From: JAHEJV01 sp964653555
Lineage (GTDB): Bacteria; Myxococcota_A; UBA9160; SMWR01
Assembly (NCBI GenBank): GCA_964653555.1
Contig: CAZZFT010000025.1
Coordinates: forward strand, 1 to 43,129
DNA length: 43,129 nt
Direction of reading: 5' to 3'
Part shown: piece after piece, positions 8,158 to 18,731 of the stretch
Layout: each line of letters starts with the position of its first letter
Numbering within the stretch: the first letter of the stretch is position 1
Translations under genes and position numbers: made by a program
Notes under the pieces: generated by a model
The model's input: the letters and a program-made list of their open reading frames with translations, nothing else
Database searches by the model: none
What the model was told of the DNA's origin: nothing

Positions 8158-8829
8158 TCATCCCGGCCCGAAGAGCCCGGGATGCAGCCAACGCACGGTA
8201 GCGGCGAGGACGATACCGGCACCGATGGCCAGCGGCTGCTCGCGCAGCGCCCCGATCACTCCCGCAGGTCGCGAGAAGGGCAGCCAGGGCGTGGCCTCGT
8301 AGAAGCGCCGGAAGGCCTCGCCGCCGTCGGCGAGCTTGCGCTGGTCCTGGTGGCGGGTGCCCACGAGGACGAACGACGGAAAGCCGGCGAAGAAGGCCAG
8401 ATCGGTGGCGTACACCGCGACGACGCACAGATGCAGCAGCCCGAACAGGCCGAAGGACATGAGCAGCGGATGGCGCGTCACGCGGTAGACCCCGCGCACC
8501 TGCGGGTCGCCCGGCACCACCGACGCGGGCGAAGGTCGGAGCAGACCACCCACCAGGAGGGCGAAGGCCGCGCCCATCCCCGCATACATCAGCGCGCGCA
8601 GGCCCGGCACACCCGCGAGAGTCCCGAGATAGGCACCCTGGTGCTTGTGGCCGAAGTAGATCCAGACCAGCGGCACGAACAGGGTGAGCGCGAGCAGTGA
8701 GTAGGCGCCCTGGAAGCCACGCTCCCCGAGTGCCGCCACCAGCCGCGGCCGCAGGTGCCGGCTCGAGAGCGTCATGTGGCTGGCTGCGAAGGCGACCCAG
8801 AGCGCGGCGAGCAGCAGAGCGGCGGCCAT
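8158..8829 (-). CDS. NnrU-like integral membrane protein
   Basis: A 223-residue membrane protein with about six hydrophobic segments, beginning in the first residues (AAALLLAALWVAFAASH). The motif RVTRHPLLMSFGLFGLLH resembles the conserved core of the NnrU and isoprenylcysteine-methyltransferase-like membrane families. NnrU is associated with nitrite/nitric oxide metabolism in denitrifiers, but no denitrification genes are seen here, so the substrate is unknown. The ATG start has GGAGGATCC just upstream. A di-heme peroxidase follows after 100 bases, which is compatible with a redox or heme-related role but does not prove it. Confidence 0.75.
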   Translation of the reverse strand: MAAALLLAALWVAFAASHMTLSSRHLRPRLVAALGERGFQGAYSLLALTLFVPLVWIYFGHKHQGAYLGTLAGVPGLRALMYAGMGAAFALLVGGLLRPSPASVVPGDPQVRGVYRVTRHPLLMSFGLFGLLHLCVVAVYATDLAFFAGFPSFVLVGTRHQDQRKLADGGEAFRRFYEATPWLPFSRPAGVIGALREQPLAIGAGIVLAATVRWLHPGLFGPG

Positions 8830-8852
8830 GCGGATCCTCCGGGCGCGGCCCG

Positions 8853-8858
8853 ATGCTA
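8853..8858 (-). promoter_or_regulatory. Possible -10 element (TAGCAT) for the NnrU-like gene
   Basis: TAGCAT on the minus strand, 23 bases before the ATG. A start about seven bases downstream would leave a short leader that still contains the GGAGGATCC ribosome site. No clear -35 element is visible. Confidence 0.35.
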
Positions 8859-8896
8859 CACCCTCACCGCGGGCACCGCGCGCCGCCCCCAGCGCC

Positions 8897-8902
8897 TATG
8901 CT
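8897..8902 (+). promoter_or_regulatory. Possible -10 element (TATGCT) giving a leaderless prpE transcript
   Basis: TATGCT is eight bases before the prpE ATG, and there is no Shine-Dalgarno sequence. Transcription would begin at or next to the start codon. No good -35 box is visible. Confidence 0.45.
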
Positions 8903-8910
8903 CTCGCGCC

Positions 8911-10839
8911 ATGGACGACGCTACCGAGCGGGCCCGCGCCGAAGCGCTCGCGGACCCCCGTGCATTCTGGGCGCGCGCCGCGCTGGACGTCGAGTGGGTG
9001 CGACGTCCACGCGCGGTGTGGAACGAGAGTGATCCGCTGCGCGTGTCCTGGTTTCCGGGGGCAATGCTCAACACCTGCTACAACGCCGTCGACCTCCACG
9101 TGGTGGCCGGACGCGGCGCGCAGAACGCCCTGATCTACGACAGCCCGGTCACCGGCAGCCTGCGCACGTACACCTACGCGCAGCTCCAGGAGGAGGTGGC
9201 ACGCCTCGCCGGCGCCCTGGTCGGCCTGGGCGTGGAGAAGGGCGACCGCGTCCTGATCTACATGCCGATGGTGCCCGAGGCCGTGTTCGGGATGCTCGCG
9301 TGCGCTCGGATAGGAGCGATCCACTCGGTGGTGTTCGGCGGCTTCGCGGCGAACGAGCTCGCGCAGCGCATCCAGCACGCGGCGCCGAAGCTGGTGCTCT
9401 CGGCCTCGTGCGGGATCGAACCGGGTCGCATCGTCTCCTACAAGCCGATGCTGGACGAGGCGATCTCGCGGGTCGGAGCGAAGCCGCGCCACTGCCTGGT
9501 CCTGCAGCGGCCACAGGAGCGCTGCGCGCTCGACGCGCAGCGCGACGTGGACTGGAGCGAGGTGGCATCGGCTGCGCCGGTCGGCGCCACGCCCGTCGCG
9601 TCCGGCGATCCCCTGTACATCCTCTACACCTCGGGGACGACCGGGACACCGAAGGGCGTCGTCCGCGACAACGGCGGCCACGCCGTCGCGCTCAAGTGGA
9701 GCCTGCGCAACGTCTACGGCATGGAACCCGGCGAGGTGTTCTGGGCGGCCTCGGACATCGGCTGGGTGGTCGGCCACTCCTACATCGTCTACGCGCCGCT
9801 CCTGCTCGGCTGCACCACGGTGCTCTACGAGGGCAAGCCGGTCGGCACCCCCGACGCGAGCGGCTTCTTTCGCGTGATCGAGCGCCACGGGGTGAACGCA
9901 CTGTTCACGGCTCCCACGGCCGTGCGCGCGATCAAGCGCGAGGATCCGCACGCGCGCCTGGCGCAGGGCTTCCGGATCTCCAGCCTCCGCACGCTCTTCC
10001 TCGCCGGCGAGCGCGCCGACCCCGACACCATCGCGTGGAGCGAGCGCGCCTTCGCCGCTCCGGTGATCGACCACTGGTGGCAGACCGAGACCGGATGGCC
10101 GATCGCCTCCAACTGCATGGGGCTCGGGCCGGTGCCCGTGAAGCGGGGATCGCCCGGGCGGCCGGTGCCCGGCTACGACGTGCGCGTGCTCGACGACGAG
10201 GGCCACGAGGTGGCGACGGGAGAGACCGGACACATCGTGATCAAGCTGCCGCTCCCGCCCGGCTGCCTGCGGACGCTCTGGGAGAACGACGCCGGCTTCC
10301 AGTCGAGCTACCTCGACCGCTTCCCGGGCTTCTATCAGACCGCCGACGCTGGTCACGTGGACGAGGACGGCTACCTGTGGATCATGTCCCGCACCGACGA
10401 CATCATCAACGTCGCCGGCCATCGCCTGTCGACGGGTGCCATGGAGGAGGCGATCGCCGGCCATTCCGACGTCGCCGAGTGCGCCGTCACGGGTGTCGCG
10501 GACGCGCTGAAGGGCCAGGTGCCGCTCGCCTTCGTGGTGCTGAACGCCGACACGAGTCGACCCGCGGAGGAGATCGAGCGCGAGGTGGTGGCACGCGTCC
10601 GCGAGGCGATCGGACCGGTGGCCGCGCTCAAGCGGGCGCTGGTGGTCCGGCGGCTGCCGAAGACCCGGTCCGGCAAGGTGCTGCGGGGAACGATGCGGCG
10701 GATCGCCGACGGCGACCCGTACCGCACGCCGCCGACGATCGACGATCCGGAGATCCTGGACGAGATCCTCCAGGCGCTCCGCCAGGCCGGCTACGGCAGC
10801 GCTGCCGGCCAGGAGCGGGGCCTGGGGGAGCGCCGGTAG
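8911..10839 (+). CDS. prpE: Propionyl-CoA synthetase (acetyl-CoA synthetase family)
   Basis: This adenylate-forming enzyme activates propionate (or acetate) with ATP and CoA. Signatures are the P-loop YTSGTTGTPKGVVRDNGG (from about residue 239), WAASDIGWVVGHSYIVYAPLL, WWQTETGWPI and the C-terminal SGKVLRGTMRR with catalytic, acetylatable Lys589. The VVRDNGGHAVALKWS and IVYAPLL segments are more like PrpE than Acs, although substrate range cannot be read from sequence. Length is 642 residues. The ATG at 8911 is chosen because homology begins there (AFWARAALDVEWVRRP) and a TANNNT hexamer lies eight bases upstream; the frame is open further upstream but without family similarity. A glycosyltransferase remnant follows three bases after the stop codon. 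Confidence 0.92.
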   Translation: MDDATERARAEALADPRAFWARAALDVEWVRRPRAVWNESDPLRVSWFPGAMLNTCYNAVDLHVVAGRGAQNALIYDSPVTGSLRTYTYAQLQEEVARLAGALVGLGVEKGDRVLIYMPMVPEAVFGMLACARIGAIHSVVFGGFAANELAQRIQHAAPKLVLSASCGIEPGRIVSYKPMLDEAISRVGAKPRHCLVLQRPQERCALDAQRDVDWSEVASAAPVGATPVASGDPLYILYTSGTTGTPKGVVRDNGGHAVALKWSLRNVYGMEPGEVFWAASDIGWVVGHSYIVYAPLLLGCTTVLYEGKPVGTPDASGFFRVIERHGVNALFTAPTAVRAIKREDPHARLAQGFRISSLRTLFLAGERADPDTIAWSERAFAAPVIDHWWQTETGWPIASNCMGLGPVPVKRGSPGRPVPGYDVRVLDDEGHEVATGETGHIVIKLPLPPGCLRTLWENDAGFQSSYLDRFPGFYQTADAGHVDEDGYLWIMSRTDDIINVAGHRLSTGAMEEAIAGHSDVAECAVTGVADALKGQVPLAFVVLNADTSRPAEEIEREVVARVREAIGPVAALKRALVVRRLPKTRSGKVLRGTMRRIADGDPYRTPPTIDDPEILDEILQALRQAGYGSAAGQERGLGERR

Positions 10840-10841
10840 CC

Positions 10842-11024
10842 GTGAGGCCGAAGCGGGTGGGCATCGACGGGCGATGCTTCGAAGATGGCTCCGCCTTCCG
10901 CGGCACCGGTCGCCAGGTGGGGGGGGCGCTGTCGGGGCTGTCCGCCGTCGGCGGCGGCGACCTCGACGACGAGCTCGTGGCCCAGGATTCCGCGCCCCGG
11001 ACGTCGCGCGCGGGCCGCGGATGA
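10842..11024 (+). pseudogene. Truncated N terminus of a GT4-type glycosyltransferase
   Basis: A 60-codon frame starting with GTG just after prpE, with GGGGGAG upstream. Its first 45 residues (RVGIDGRCFEDGSAFRGTG, then RQVGGALSGLSAVGG) look like the first strand, loop and helix of GT-B fold glycosyltransferases (pattern GIDGR...G.GRYV..LL..L). It then stops in TGA, overlapping the ATG of the next glycosyltransferase as ATGA. The rest of such a protein (about 330 residues) is missing. The simplest reading is a deletion remnant; a translated coupling leader or small protein cannot be excluded. Confidence 0.6.
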
Positions 11025-12262
11025 AGATCGGGCTGGTTCATCCCAGGCTGGATCACCGGGGTGGGGCCGAGAACGTCCTTTCGTGGATGGCGCGCTCGCT
11101 GATCGAGCGCGGACACGAGGTGGTCGTCGCAACCGGACATTTCTCCCCCGAGCGCTGGCGCCCCGAGGACTGGAGCGACGTGCCGCTGGTCGTGCTGGGA
11201 TCCGGCTCCTGGGACCGCCTCAAGACGCGACCGGCGCGCGAGCGCGGCGTCGGCCGTCGACTCCGCCGGGTGTTCGGAGGGTGCGAGCTGATCGTCGCCC
11301 ACAATTCACCAGCGCCGTTGTGGGCGACGGTTGCGGCGCGAAGCATGCGCCGGCGGACGCGCGTCGTCTGGTACTGCGAAGAGCCGAAGGCGCGCCTGCA
11401 CTGGCGCACGACCCTGCCCACCATCGCCTCGGCGCTCGACGAGATCAGCCGCTACCCCTGGGCCGCCGAGCCCTTCCGCTCGCTCGCTGGGCGGGCGGCG
11501 CGCTACGAGTCGCGACGGCGCTACCCCGTCGATCGGCGTCTCGACGCCGAGGCGGCTCGAAACGTCGATCTGATCCTGGCCAACAGCGCCTTCACGGCCC
11601 GGAACGCCGAGCGGGTGTTCGGGCGCCCGGTCGTCCCCTGCCCGCTCGGCGCGCCGATCCCGCCGCCCGCCGCGAAGAGCCCGTCCGAGGCGTACGTCGC
11701 GTGGATCACGTCTCCCGTCGTGCACAAGAACGTCCACGGCTTCCTGGAAGCGGTGCGGATCGCGGTGAAGGACGGCGGAGCGCCGGATCTGCGGCTGCGC
11801 GTCGTCGGACTCGACCGCGACCACTTCGGTCCCCTCGCCGCCAGGATGGCGATCGCCGAGGCGCTCGACTTCGAGACGTGGATCTCGGATGCGGACCTCA
11901 ACGACCTGATCGCGGGCTGTCGCCTGCTCGCCTACCCGACGATCGACGAGCCCTTCGGACTCGTTCCCCTGCACGCCATGGCGCACGGCCGGGCCGTGCT
12001 GACGACGAGATCCGGCGGACCCGCCGAGACCGTGGTGGACGGCGTCACGGGTGCGCTCGCGAACCCGATGGATCCTCACGACATGGCCAGGCGCCTGGTC
12101 GAGCTGTGGCGGGATCCCGCCCGTTGCGACGCACTGGGAGCCGCTGGCCGGGAGCGCTATCTCGCGCACTTCACGTTCGAGCGATTCATGGACCGCTTCG
12201 AGCGCCTCGTCTTCGACCGATCCGCGGCTTCCCTCAGGACGCCGCCTCCCGCAGCGTCGTGA
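11021..12262 (+). CDS. Glycosyltransferase, GT4-like (divergent donor site)
   Basis: A 413-residue GT-B fold protein. The N-terminal acceptor domain begins MKIGLVHPRLDHRGGAENVL; the C-terminal donor domain contains the EPFGLVPLHAMAHG helix and SGGPAETVVDGVTG. It probably adds a sugar to a surface polysaccharide or LPS core on the cytoplasmic side of the inner membrane; donor and acceptor are unknown. Two usual donor-binding positions differ: the GRLxxxK segment is ITSPVVHK (Ser231 at the arginine position, Lys236 kept), and the E-x7-E motif reads E-x7-H (Glu310, His318). The ATG start overlaps the upstream remnant's stop. Its last 29 bases overlap the convergent next gene. Confidence 0.85.
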   Translation: MKIGLVHPRLDHRGGAENVLSWMARSLIERGHEVVVATGHFSPERWRPEDWSDVPLVVLGSGSWDRLKTRPARERGVGRRLRRVFGGCELIVAHNSPAPLWATVAARSMRRRTRVVWYCEEPKARLHWRTTLPTIASALDEISRYPWAAEPFRSLAGRAARYESRRRYPVDRRLDAEAARNVDLILANSAFTARNAERVFGRPVVPCPLGAPIPPPAAKSPSEAYVAWITSPVVHKNVHGFLEAVRIAVKDGGAPDLRLRVVGLDRDHFGPLAARMAIAEALDFETWISDADLNDLIAGCRLLAYPTIDEPFGLVPLHAMAHGRAVLTTRSGGPAETVVDGVTGALANPMDPHDMARRLVELWRDPARCDALGAAGRERYLAHFTFERFMDRFERLVFDRSAASLRTPPPAAS

Positions 12263-13379
12263 CCAGCCGATCGACGCCCCGCTCCCAGTCGAAGCGCTCG
12301 CAGGAGCGCCGCGCGGCCTCTCCGAGGCGCCGTGCGCCGGCGGGATCGGCGAGCAGCGAGGCGATCGCCTCCTGGAGCGCGCCCGGATCCTCCGGATCGA
12401 TCACGCGGCCAGTCTCCCCCTCGACCACGATCTCGGCGCCGCCGCCGCTGCAGCTCGCAACCACCGGAAGGCCACAGGCGCCGGCCTCGACGTAGGAGAT
12501 CCCGAACCCCTCACCCGCCTTCCCGGCCGACGGTCTTCCCGAGGGCATCACGAAGACGTCGCTCGCGGCGTAGTAGGGGCGGGTGTCGGCGACGGCCCCG
12601 GCGAAGCGCACGATGTCCGCGACGCCGGCAGCGGCGGCTCGCGCGCGCAGCGCCCCGTCGAGAGCCCCCTGCCCGACGATCAGGTAGACCAGGTCCGGGA
12701 AGCGCCGGCGCAGGGCGGGCAGCGCATCGATCACCAGGGCGTGTCGCTTGTTCGCGGCGAGACGCGAGACGGTCAGCAGCACACAGCGCCCCTCCAGACC
12801 GAGCTGCTCGCGGGCGCGTTCTCGCAGCAGCGGATCCGGCGCGAACGTCTTGGTGTCGACGCCGGGATGGGCGAGGGAGATCGGGACTCCGATGCGCAGC
12901 GCCGCCACGCGCCGCCCCGTGTCTTCGCTGACCGCGACGACGCACCGCGCACGGTCGAATCCGTAGCGCCGTCGCACCCGCCAACGCCCGAGCGGACCGC
13001 GACTCCTGCGCTTCTCCCCGAGATCGTGGACCGCGAGCACCAGCGGTCCCCCGCGCGCGGCGATCGGCACGACCCGCCGCAGCCGCTTCGACGCCCGGGA
13101 GACGAGCACCACGTCGTGCGAGGCTCGCCCGATCCAGTCCGCGAGTCCGCCGGCTCGGATCGCGCCTCGGCGCAGCGTCATCGGCTCCCGGTGGACCTCG
13201 AAGGGAAGCGCGGAGTCCAGCTCCCGCTCGGCGGAGCTGCCGCTACCCCAGGTGAAGAGGCGCAGCGCATGACCGCGTGCGTGGATCCTTCGCGCGTACT
13301 CGAAGTTGTAGAGCTCGCATCCGCCGATGTCGGGGGGGAAGCAGAGAGCCACGAAGGCGATGCGCAACGGCGGGCTCAC
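12234..13379 (-). CDS. Glycosyltransferase family 4 protein (paralogue 1)
   Basis: A 381-residue GT-B glycosyltransferase. The N terminus PLRIAFVALCFPPDIGG is the glycine-rich acceptor-domain loop; the donor domain has VSRLAANKRH with the expected Arg206 and Lys211, and E-x7-E in EGFGISYVEAGACG (Glu290, Glu298). All key positions are intact, so an active enzyme is likely; the sugar donor is unknown. It is clearly paralogous to the gene at 14598-15746 (shared FTWG, FPPD/E, HPGxDT, VIDALPALR, ADTRPYY or DDTRPYY, and FDWERG). GTG at 13379 is used because the family N terminus starts there. A TACGGT hexamer (13390-13395, minus strand) lies ten bases upstream. Confidence 0.88.
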   Translation of the reverse strand: MSPPLRIAFVALCFPPDIGGCELYNFEYARRIHARGHALRLFTWGSGSSAERELDSALPFEVHREPMTLRRGAIRAGGLADWIGRASHDVVLVSRASKRLRRVVPIAARGGPLVLAVHDLGEKRRSRGPLGRWRVRRRYGFDRARCVVAVSEDTGRRVAALRIGVPISLAHPGVDTKTFAPDPLLRERAREQLGLEGRCVLLTVSRLAANKRHALVIDALPALRRRFPDLVYLIVGQGALDGALRARAAAAGVADIVRFAGAVADTRPYYAASDVFVMPSGRPSAGKAGEGFGISYVEAGACGLPVVASCSGGGAEIVVEGETGRVIDPEDPGALQEAIASLLADPAGARRLGEAARRSCERFDWERGVDRLVTTLREAAS

Positions 13380-13452
13380 GACTTCGAGCACCGTAGCACG
13401 ACGCCTATCGCCATGCCGCGCTGTCTCGCCGGTGAAGGGGCCAACCGATATC

Positions 13453-14583
13453 ATGCCGCCGCGCGTGACCATTCTCGCCTACGACATCACTTCGGGAACG
13501 AAGCCCGAGATGGGCGGAGTGGCCCGTTATGCGCACGAGCTCGTGGCCGAGGCGCGCCGTCTGCTGCTTCCCGACGATCGCCTGCTCCTGGGCTTCCGCA
13601 GCAGCCGCTGGAAGCACCGCGCACTCGCGTACCGCTGGCGCGACGAGCGCACGCGCGTGCGGGGCTACGTGCGGGGCTGCGGCTTCTACGCCTTCGGCGG
13701 CGCCGACGTCTACCACGGTCTGGGCGTGAACGTACCTTCCGGACTGTGGGGAATGCCGAAGATCGCCACCCTGCACGCCGTGTTCCAGGATGCCTTCGAG
13801 CGCGGCGACGGCGGACGCGGCACGAAGACGCTGCGCGCCGTCGCGCGGGCTGACGTCCTGATCCTTCCGTCGGAGTTCGACCGGAGGCGGGCGATCGAGG
13901 TGCTCGGGCTTCCCGAGGACCGGGCGGTGGCGATCTGGCACGGCGTCGATCACGCGCGCTTCACGACGGTCGGCGACGCCGCCCGCGACGCCGCGGTCCG
14001 TCTCCGCAACGGGCTGCGCCCGGAGCGGCCCTACGTGATCTGCGTCGGCGGCTGGAACGAGCGCAAGAACTACCTCCGCCTCGCCGAGGCCTTCCGCGCC
14101 GCCCGCCTGAACGCGTCCCACGACCTGGTCCTCGCGGGACGCTGGGAAGCCCGGGGGAGACCCATCGCGGAGGCGGTCGCGGCGCTGGGCATGGGCGAGG
14201 CCGTGCGCACCACGGGATTCGTGGGCCACGAGGAGCTGCCCGCTCTGTTGCGCGGGGCCGAGATCGCCGCGTTCCCTTCGCTGCAGGAATCGTTCGGGCT
14301 GCCTGCCGTCGAGGCGATGGCCTGCGGGACGCCGCTCCTGTTCGCGAACACCCATGCCCTGCCGGAGGTGGTGGGCGACGCCGGACACCCCTGCGATCCA
14401 CTCGACGTCGAGTCGATCCGTTCCGCCCTCGAGGCGCTGATCGGCGACGCCGATCGCCGCGCCGAGCTCCGCGCGCTCGGCCTCGAGCGCGCCGCGCGGT
14501 TCACCTGGACGCTTTGCGCGCGCCGGACCTTCGACGTCTACGAGCGACTCACCGGCCGGACCATCGAGACGGCCGGGGACTGA
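13453..14583 (+). CDS. Glycosyltransferase family 4 protein, RKN type
   Basis: A 376-residue GT-B fold enzyme. MGGVARYAHELV (20-31) is the acceptor-domain loop and helix, LILPSEFDRRRAIEVLGLP resembles the usual inter-domain segment, VGGWNERKNYLRLAEAF carries the donor-binding basic residues (Arg204/Lys205), and E-x7-E is in ESFGLPAVEAMACG (Glu279, Glu287). This type commonly builds O-antigen, capsule or exopolysaccharide (mannosyl- or rhamnosyl-transferases), but the sugar is not readable here. The ATG at 13453 has a GAAGGGG about a dozen bases upstream. It is flanked on both sides by the two minus-strand paralogues. Confidence 0.88.
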   Translation: MPPRVTILAYDITSGTKPEMGGVARYAHELVAEARRLLLPDDRLLLGFRSSRWKHRALAYRWRDERTRVRGYVRGCGFYAFGGADVYHGLGVNVPSGLWGMPKIATLHAVFQDAFERGDGGRGTKTLRAVARADVLILPSEFDRRRAIEVLGLPEDRAVAIWHGVDHARFTTVGDAARDAAVRLRNGLRPERPYVICVGGWNERKNYLRLAEAFRAARLNASHDLVLAGRWEARGRPIAEAVAALGMGEAVRTTGFVGHEELPALLRGAEIAAFPSLQESFGLPAVEAMACGTPLLFANTHALPEVVGDAGHPCDPLDVESIRSALEALIGDADRRAELRALGLERAARFTWTLCARRTFDVYERLTGRTIETAGD

Positions 14584-14597
14584 CCCGGCGCGGCCGC

Positions 14598-15746
14598 TCA
14601 CGCTCGCGCGGGGTCCGCCGCCTCGCGCAGCACTCGCTCCAGCGCGTCGGCCCCGCGCTCCCAGTCGAAGCGCGCGCAGTGGCGACGCCCCGCCTCGGCG
14701 AGACGCCGCCCGCGCACGGGCTCCGCGAGCAGGCCGGAGATCGCATCGGCGAGCCGCGCGGGGTCGGCCGTGTCCACCACGCATCCCGTCTCCCCGTCGA
14801 CGACCATCTCCGCGGCGCTGGGGCTCGCGACCAGGGGAGCTCCGCAGGCGCCCGCCTCGACGCAGGAGAGATCGAGACCTTCGTCCCCCTCGTCTCCGCT
14901 CCCGTCCGAGGCCATCACGAACACGTCGCAGGCCACGTAGTAGGGCCGCGTGTCGTCCGCCCGCTCCTCGACGCGGACCAGGTCGGCGACGCCGCGCTCG
15001 GCCGCGCGCGTCTCGAGTGCGGCTCGCTGGCTCTCGCCCGCGACCGCGAGATGCAGGAGATCGGGGAAGCGCGCCCGCAGGGCGGGCAGCGCGTCGATCA
15101 CCCGTGCATGCCCGTCGCGAGACCGCTCCGAGACAGTGAGCAGAACGCGGCGGGTGCCGAGGCCGAGCTGATCGCGCGCGCGGTCGCGGCGATAGGCGAA
15201 GGGTGTGAAGGCGACCGTATCGATGCCGGGGTGGACCACGGTGATCGGAGCGCGCGGGCGCAGGGCGGCGACGCGCCGCTCCGCCCCTTCGCTGTCGACC
15301 ACGATCCGCCGCGCGCAGTGCAGCCCGTGACGACGGCGCTCCCGCCAGCGCCCGACGAAGCCCGGCCACCGGCGTCGCTCCCCGAGACCGTGCAGCGAGA
15401 GCACCAACGGAGCGAAACGGGCGGCCACCTCGACCCCCTCCCGCAGCCGCGGCGCGCACCGCGACACCAGCACCACCTCGGGAGGACCGCCGGAGAGCCA
15501 GGCGGCGAGGTCGCTCGGGTCCAGGAGCGGCCCGCGCGACACCGGCGGCGCGCGGTGCACCTCGAAGGGAAGCCTGGCATCCGCGGCCCGCGTCCGCTCG
15601 TCCACCTCGCCCCAGGTGAAGACGCGCAGCGCGTGGCCTCGCGCGCGCAGCCTGCGCGCGTACTCGACGTGGTAGCGCCCGCCGCCGACGACCTCCGGGG
15701 GGAACGCGGAGGCGACGAAGGCGATGCGCAGCGGCCGTCCGGGCAC
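14598..15746 (-). CDS. Glycosyltransferase family 4-like protein (paralogue 2, degenerate donor site)
   Basis: A 382-residue GT-B fold protein closely related to the gene at 12234-13379: the N terminus PLRIAFVASAFPPEVVGG, FTWGE, VHPGIDT, VIDALPALRARFPDL and DDTRPYY align directly. The donor segment is altered: where the paralogue has SRLAANK, this one reads SERSRDG and lacks the conserved lysine, and the loop before the acidic helix reads EGLDLSCVEAGACG with Asp replacing Gly. Catalysis may be weakened or the specificity changed. GTG at 15746 is used; TAGCTT lies seven bases upstream and there is no Shine-Dalgarno sequence. Confidence 0.85.
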   Translation of the reverse strand: MPGRPLRIAFVASAFPPEVVGGGRYHVEYARRLRARGHALRVFTWGEVDERTRAADARLPFEVHRAPPVSRGPLLDPSDLAAWLSGGPPEVVLVSRCAPRLREGVEVAARFAPLVLSLHGLGERRRWPGFVGRWRERRRHGLHCARRIVVDSEGAERRVAALRPRAPITVVHPGIDTVAFTPFAYRRDRARDQLGLGTRRVLLTVSERSRDGHARVIDALPALRARFPDLLHLAVAGESQRAALETRAAERGVADLVRVEERADDTRPYYVACDVFVMASDGSGDEGDEGLDLSCVEAGACGAPLVASPSAAEMVVDGETGCVVDTADPARLADAISGLLAEPVRGRRLAEAGRRHCARFDWERGADALERVLREAADPARA

Positions 15747-15753
15747 GCGCCGA

Positions 15754-15759
15754 AAGCTA
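15754..15759 (-). promoter_or_regulatory. Possible -10 element (TAGCTT) for paralogue 2 glycosyltransferase
   Basis: TAGCTT on the minus strand, seven bases before the GTG, with no ribosome site; consistent with leaderless transcription. It touches the hairpin at 15759-15773. Confidence 0.4.
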
Positions 15760-15773
15760 GCCCGGCACGGGCT
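15759..15773 (-). terminator. Hairpin downstream of the asparaginase gene
   Basis: AGCCCG, a three-base loop and CGGGCT form a perfect 6-bp stem about 30 bases after the asparaginase stop. A second weak repeat (CTTCGC at 15777-15782 with GCGAAG at 15794-15799) lies between. Only a short T stretch follows on the minus strand, so terminator function is tentative. Confidence 0.35.
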
Positions 15774-15803
15774 CGCCTTCGCTCGTCTTCTCCGCGAAGC
15801 GGG

Positions 15804-16723
15804 TCAACCCGGCACCAGGGCGCCCCAGCCGCGGACCGCGATCTGCGGCTCGGCGGCGCCGACGCGCGCTCCGCGGGGCATGTCCGGCGTGTCGAAGTGC
15901 AGCACCAGGACGCCTCGCGCATCCAGTGCGATGCAGCCGCCGCGGCCGCCGAGTGCGGCCACGTCGGCGAGCGCCTCGGCACAGGCGGTCTCGAGATCGC
16001 GCCCGCCCCAGCGCAGCCTCGCGTCCACGGAGTGGGCGAAAGCGGTGCGGATGAAGAGCTCGCCGTGCCCGGTCGCCGAGAGCGCACAGGTGGCGTCGTC
16101 GGCCCAGGTCCCGCTGCCGGGCAGCGCGCTGTCGGCCACGCGGCCGGGGCGGCGCGCCAGCATGCCTCCGGTGGAGGTCGCCGCGGCAAGATGGCCGGCC
16201 GCGTCGAGCGCGACGGCCCCGACGGTGCCGCCTCCAGCCGACGGCTCCGCCCGCGCGCGAGCGAGCCGGGCGCGCGCCGCCTCGGTGACGTGATGGTCGG
16301 GCTCGACGCAGGCGAGACCCTGCTCCCGGGCGAAGCGCTCGGCGCCCTCCCCCGCCAGCAGCACGTGTCGGGCGTCGCGCAGCACCGCGCGCGCGGCCTC
16401 CACGGGATGGGCGATCCGCGCCACGCCGATCACGCCTCCCACCCGCCTCCCGGCGCCCTCCATCACCGCGGCGTCGAGCGCGATGCCCCCTTCCGCGTCG
16501 AGCACGGCGCCACGGCCGGCGTTGAACTCGGGGCAGGCCTCGAGCTCGCGCACCGCCGCCACCACGGCGTCGAGTGCGCTCGCCCCCTCGCTCAGCAGGT
16601 CGCCTCCCGCGACCAGCGCCGCGCGCAGCCCGCGCGTCGCGCGTTCCTCGTAATGGGGGTCGCTGTCGGCCGCGGGCACCCGGCCCGCTCCACCGTGCAC
16701 GGCGATGCGCGGCTCACGGGCGT

Positions 16724-16727
<4 letters not shown>
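15804..16727 (-). CDS. Isoaspartyl peptidase/L-asparaginase (Ntn hydrolase, type 2)
   Basis: This family is made as a precursor that cleaves itself before a threonine, which becomes the nucleophile; it hydrolyses isoaspartyl dipeptides or asparagine. HGGAG (residues 11-15), FNAGRGAVLD and GGGTVGAVALD with the predicted nucleophile Thr168 are visible, followed by STGGMLARRPGRVADSALPGSGTWAD, typical of the beta subunit. No signal peptide is seen. The start is unclear: there is no in-frame ATG, GTG or TTG near the expected N terminus except a GTG at 16700 that would begin at the HGGAG strand. A CTG at 16727 overlaps the upstream gene's TGA and has GAGGAG eight bases before it, so it is drawn as the start. 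Confidence 0.85.
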
Positions 16728-18670
<1,943 letters not shown>

Positions 18671-18678
18671 GGTCGCGA

Positions 18679-18684
18679 AGAGTA
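18679..18684 (-). promoter_or_regulatory. Possible -10 element (TACTCT) giving a leaderless aacS transcript
   Basis: TACTCT on the minus strand, eight bases before the GTG start, with no ribosome site between. Confidence 0.4.
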
Positions 18685-18731
18685 GATCCGCGCCCGGCGC
18701 CGCGCACGGCGGACGACACGACGGGCTGTCA

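Noticed and set aside
10840..15800. Mobile element or transferred island around the glycosyltransferase cluster
   Set aside because: No transposase, integrase, tRNA or flanking repeats were found and the GC content looks the same as in neighbouring genes.
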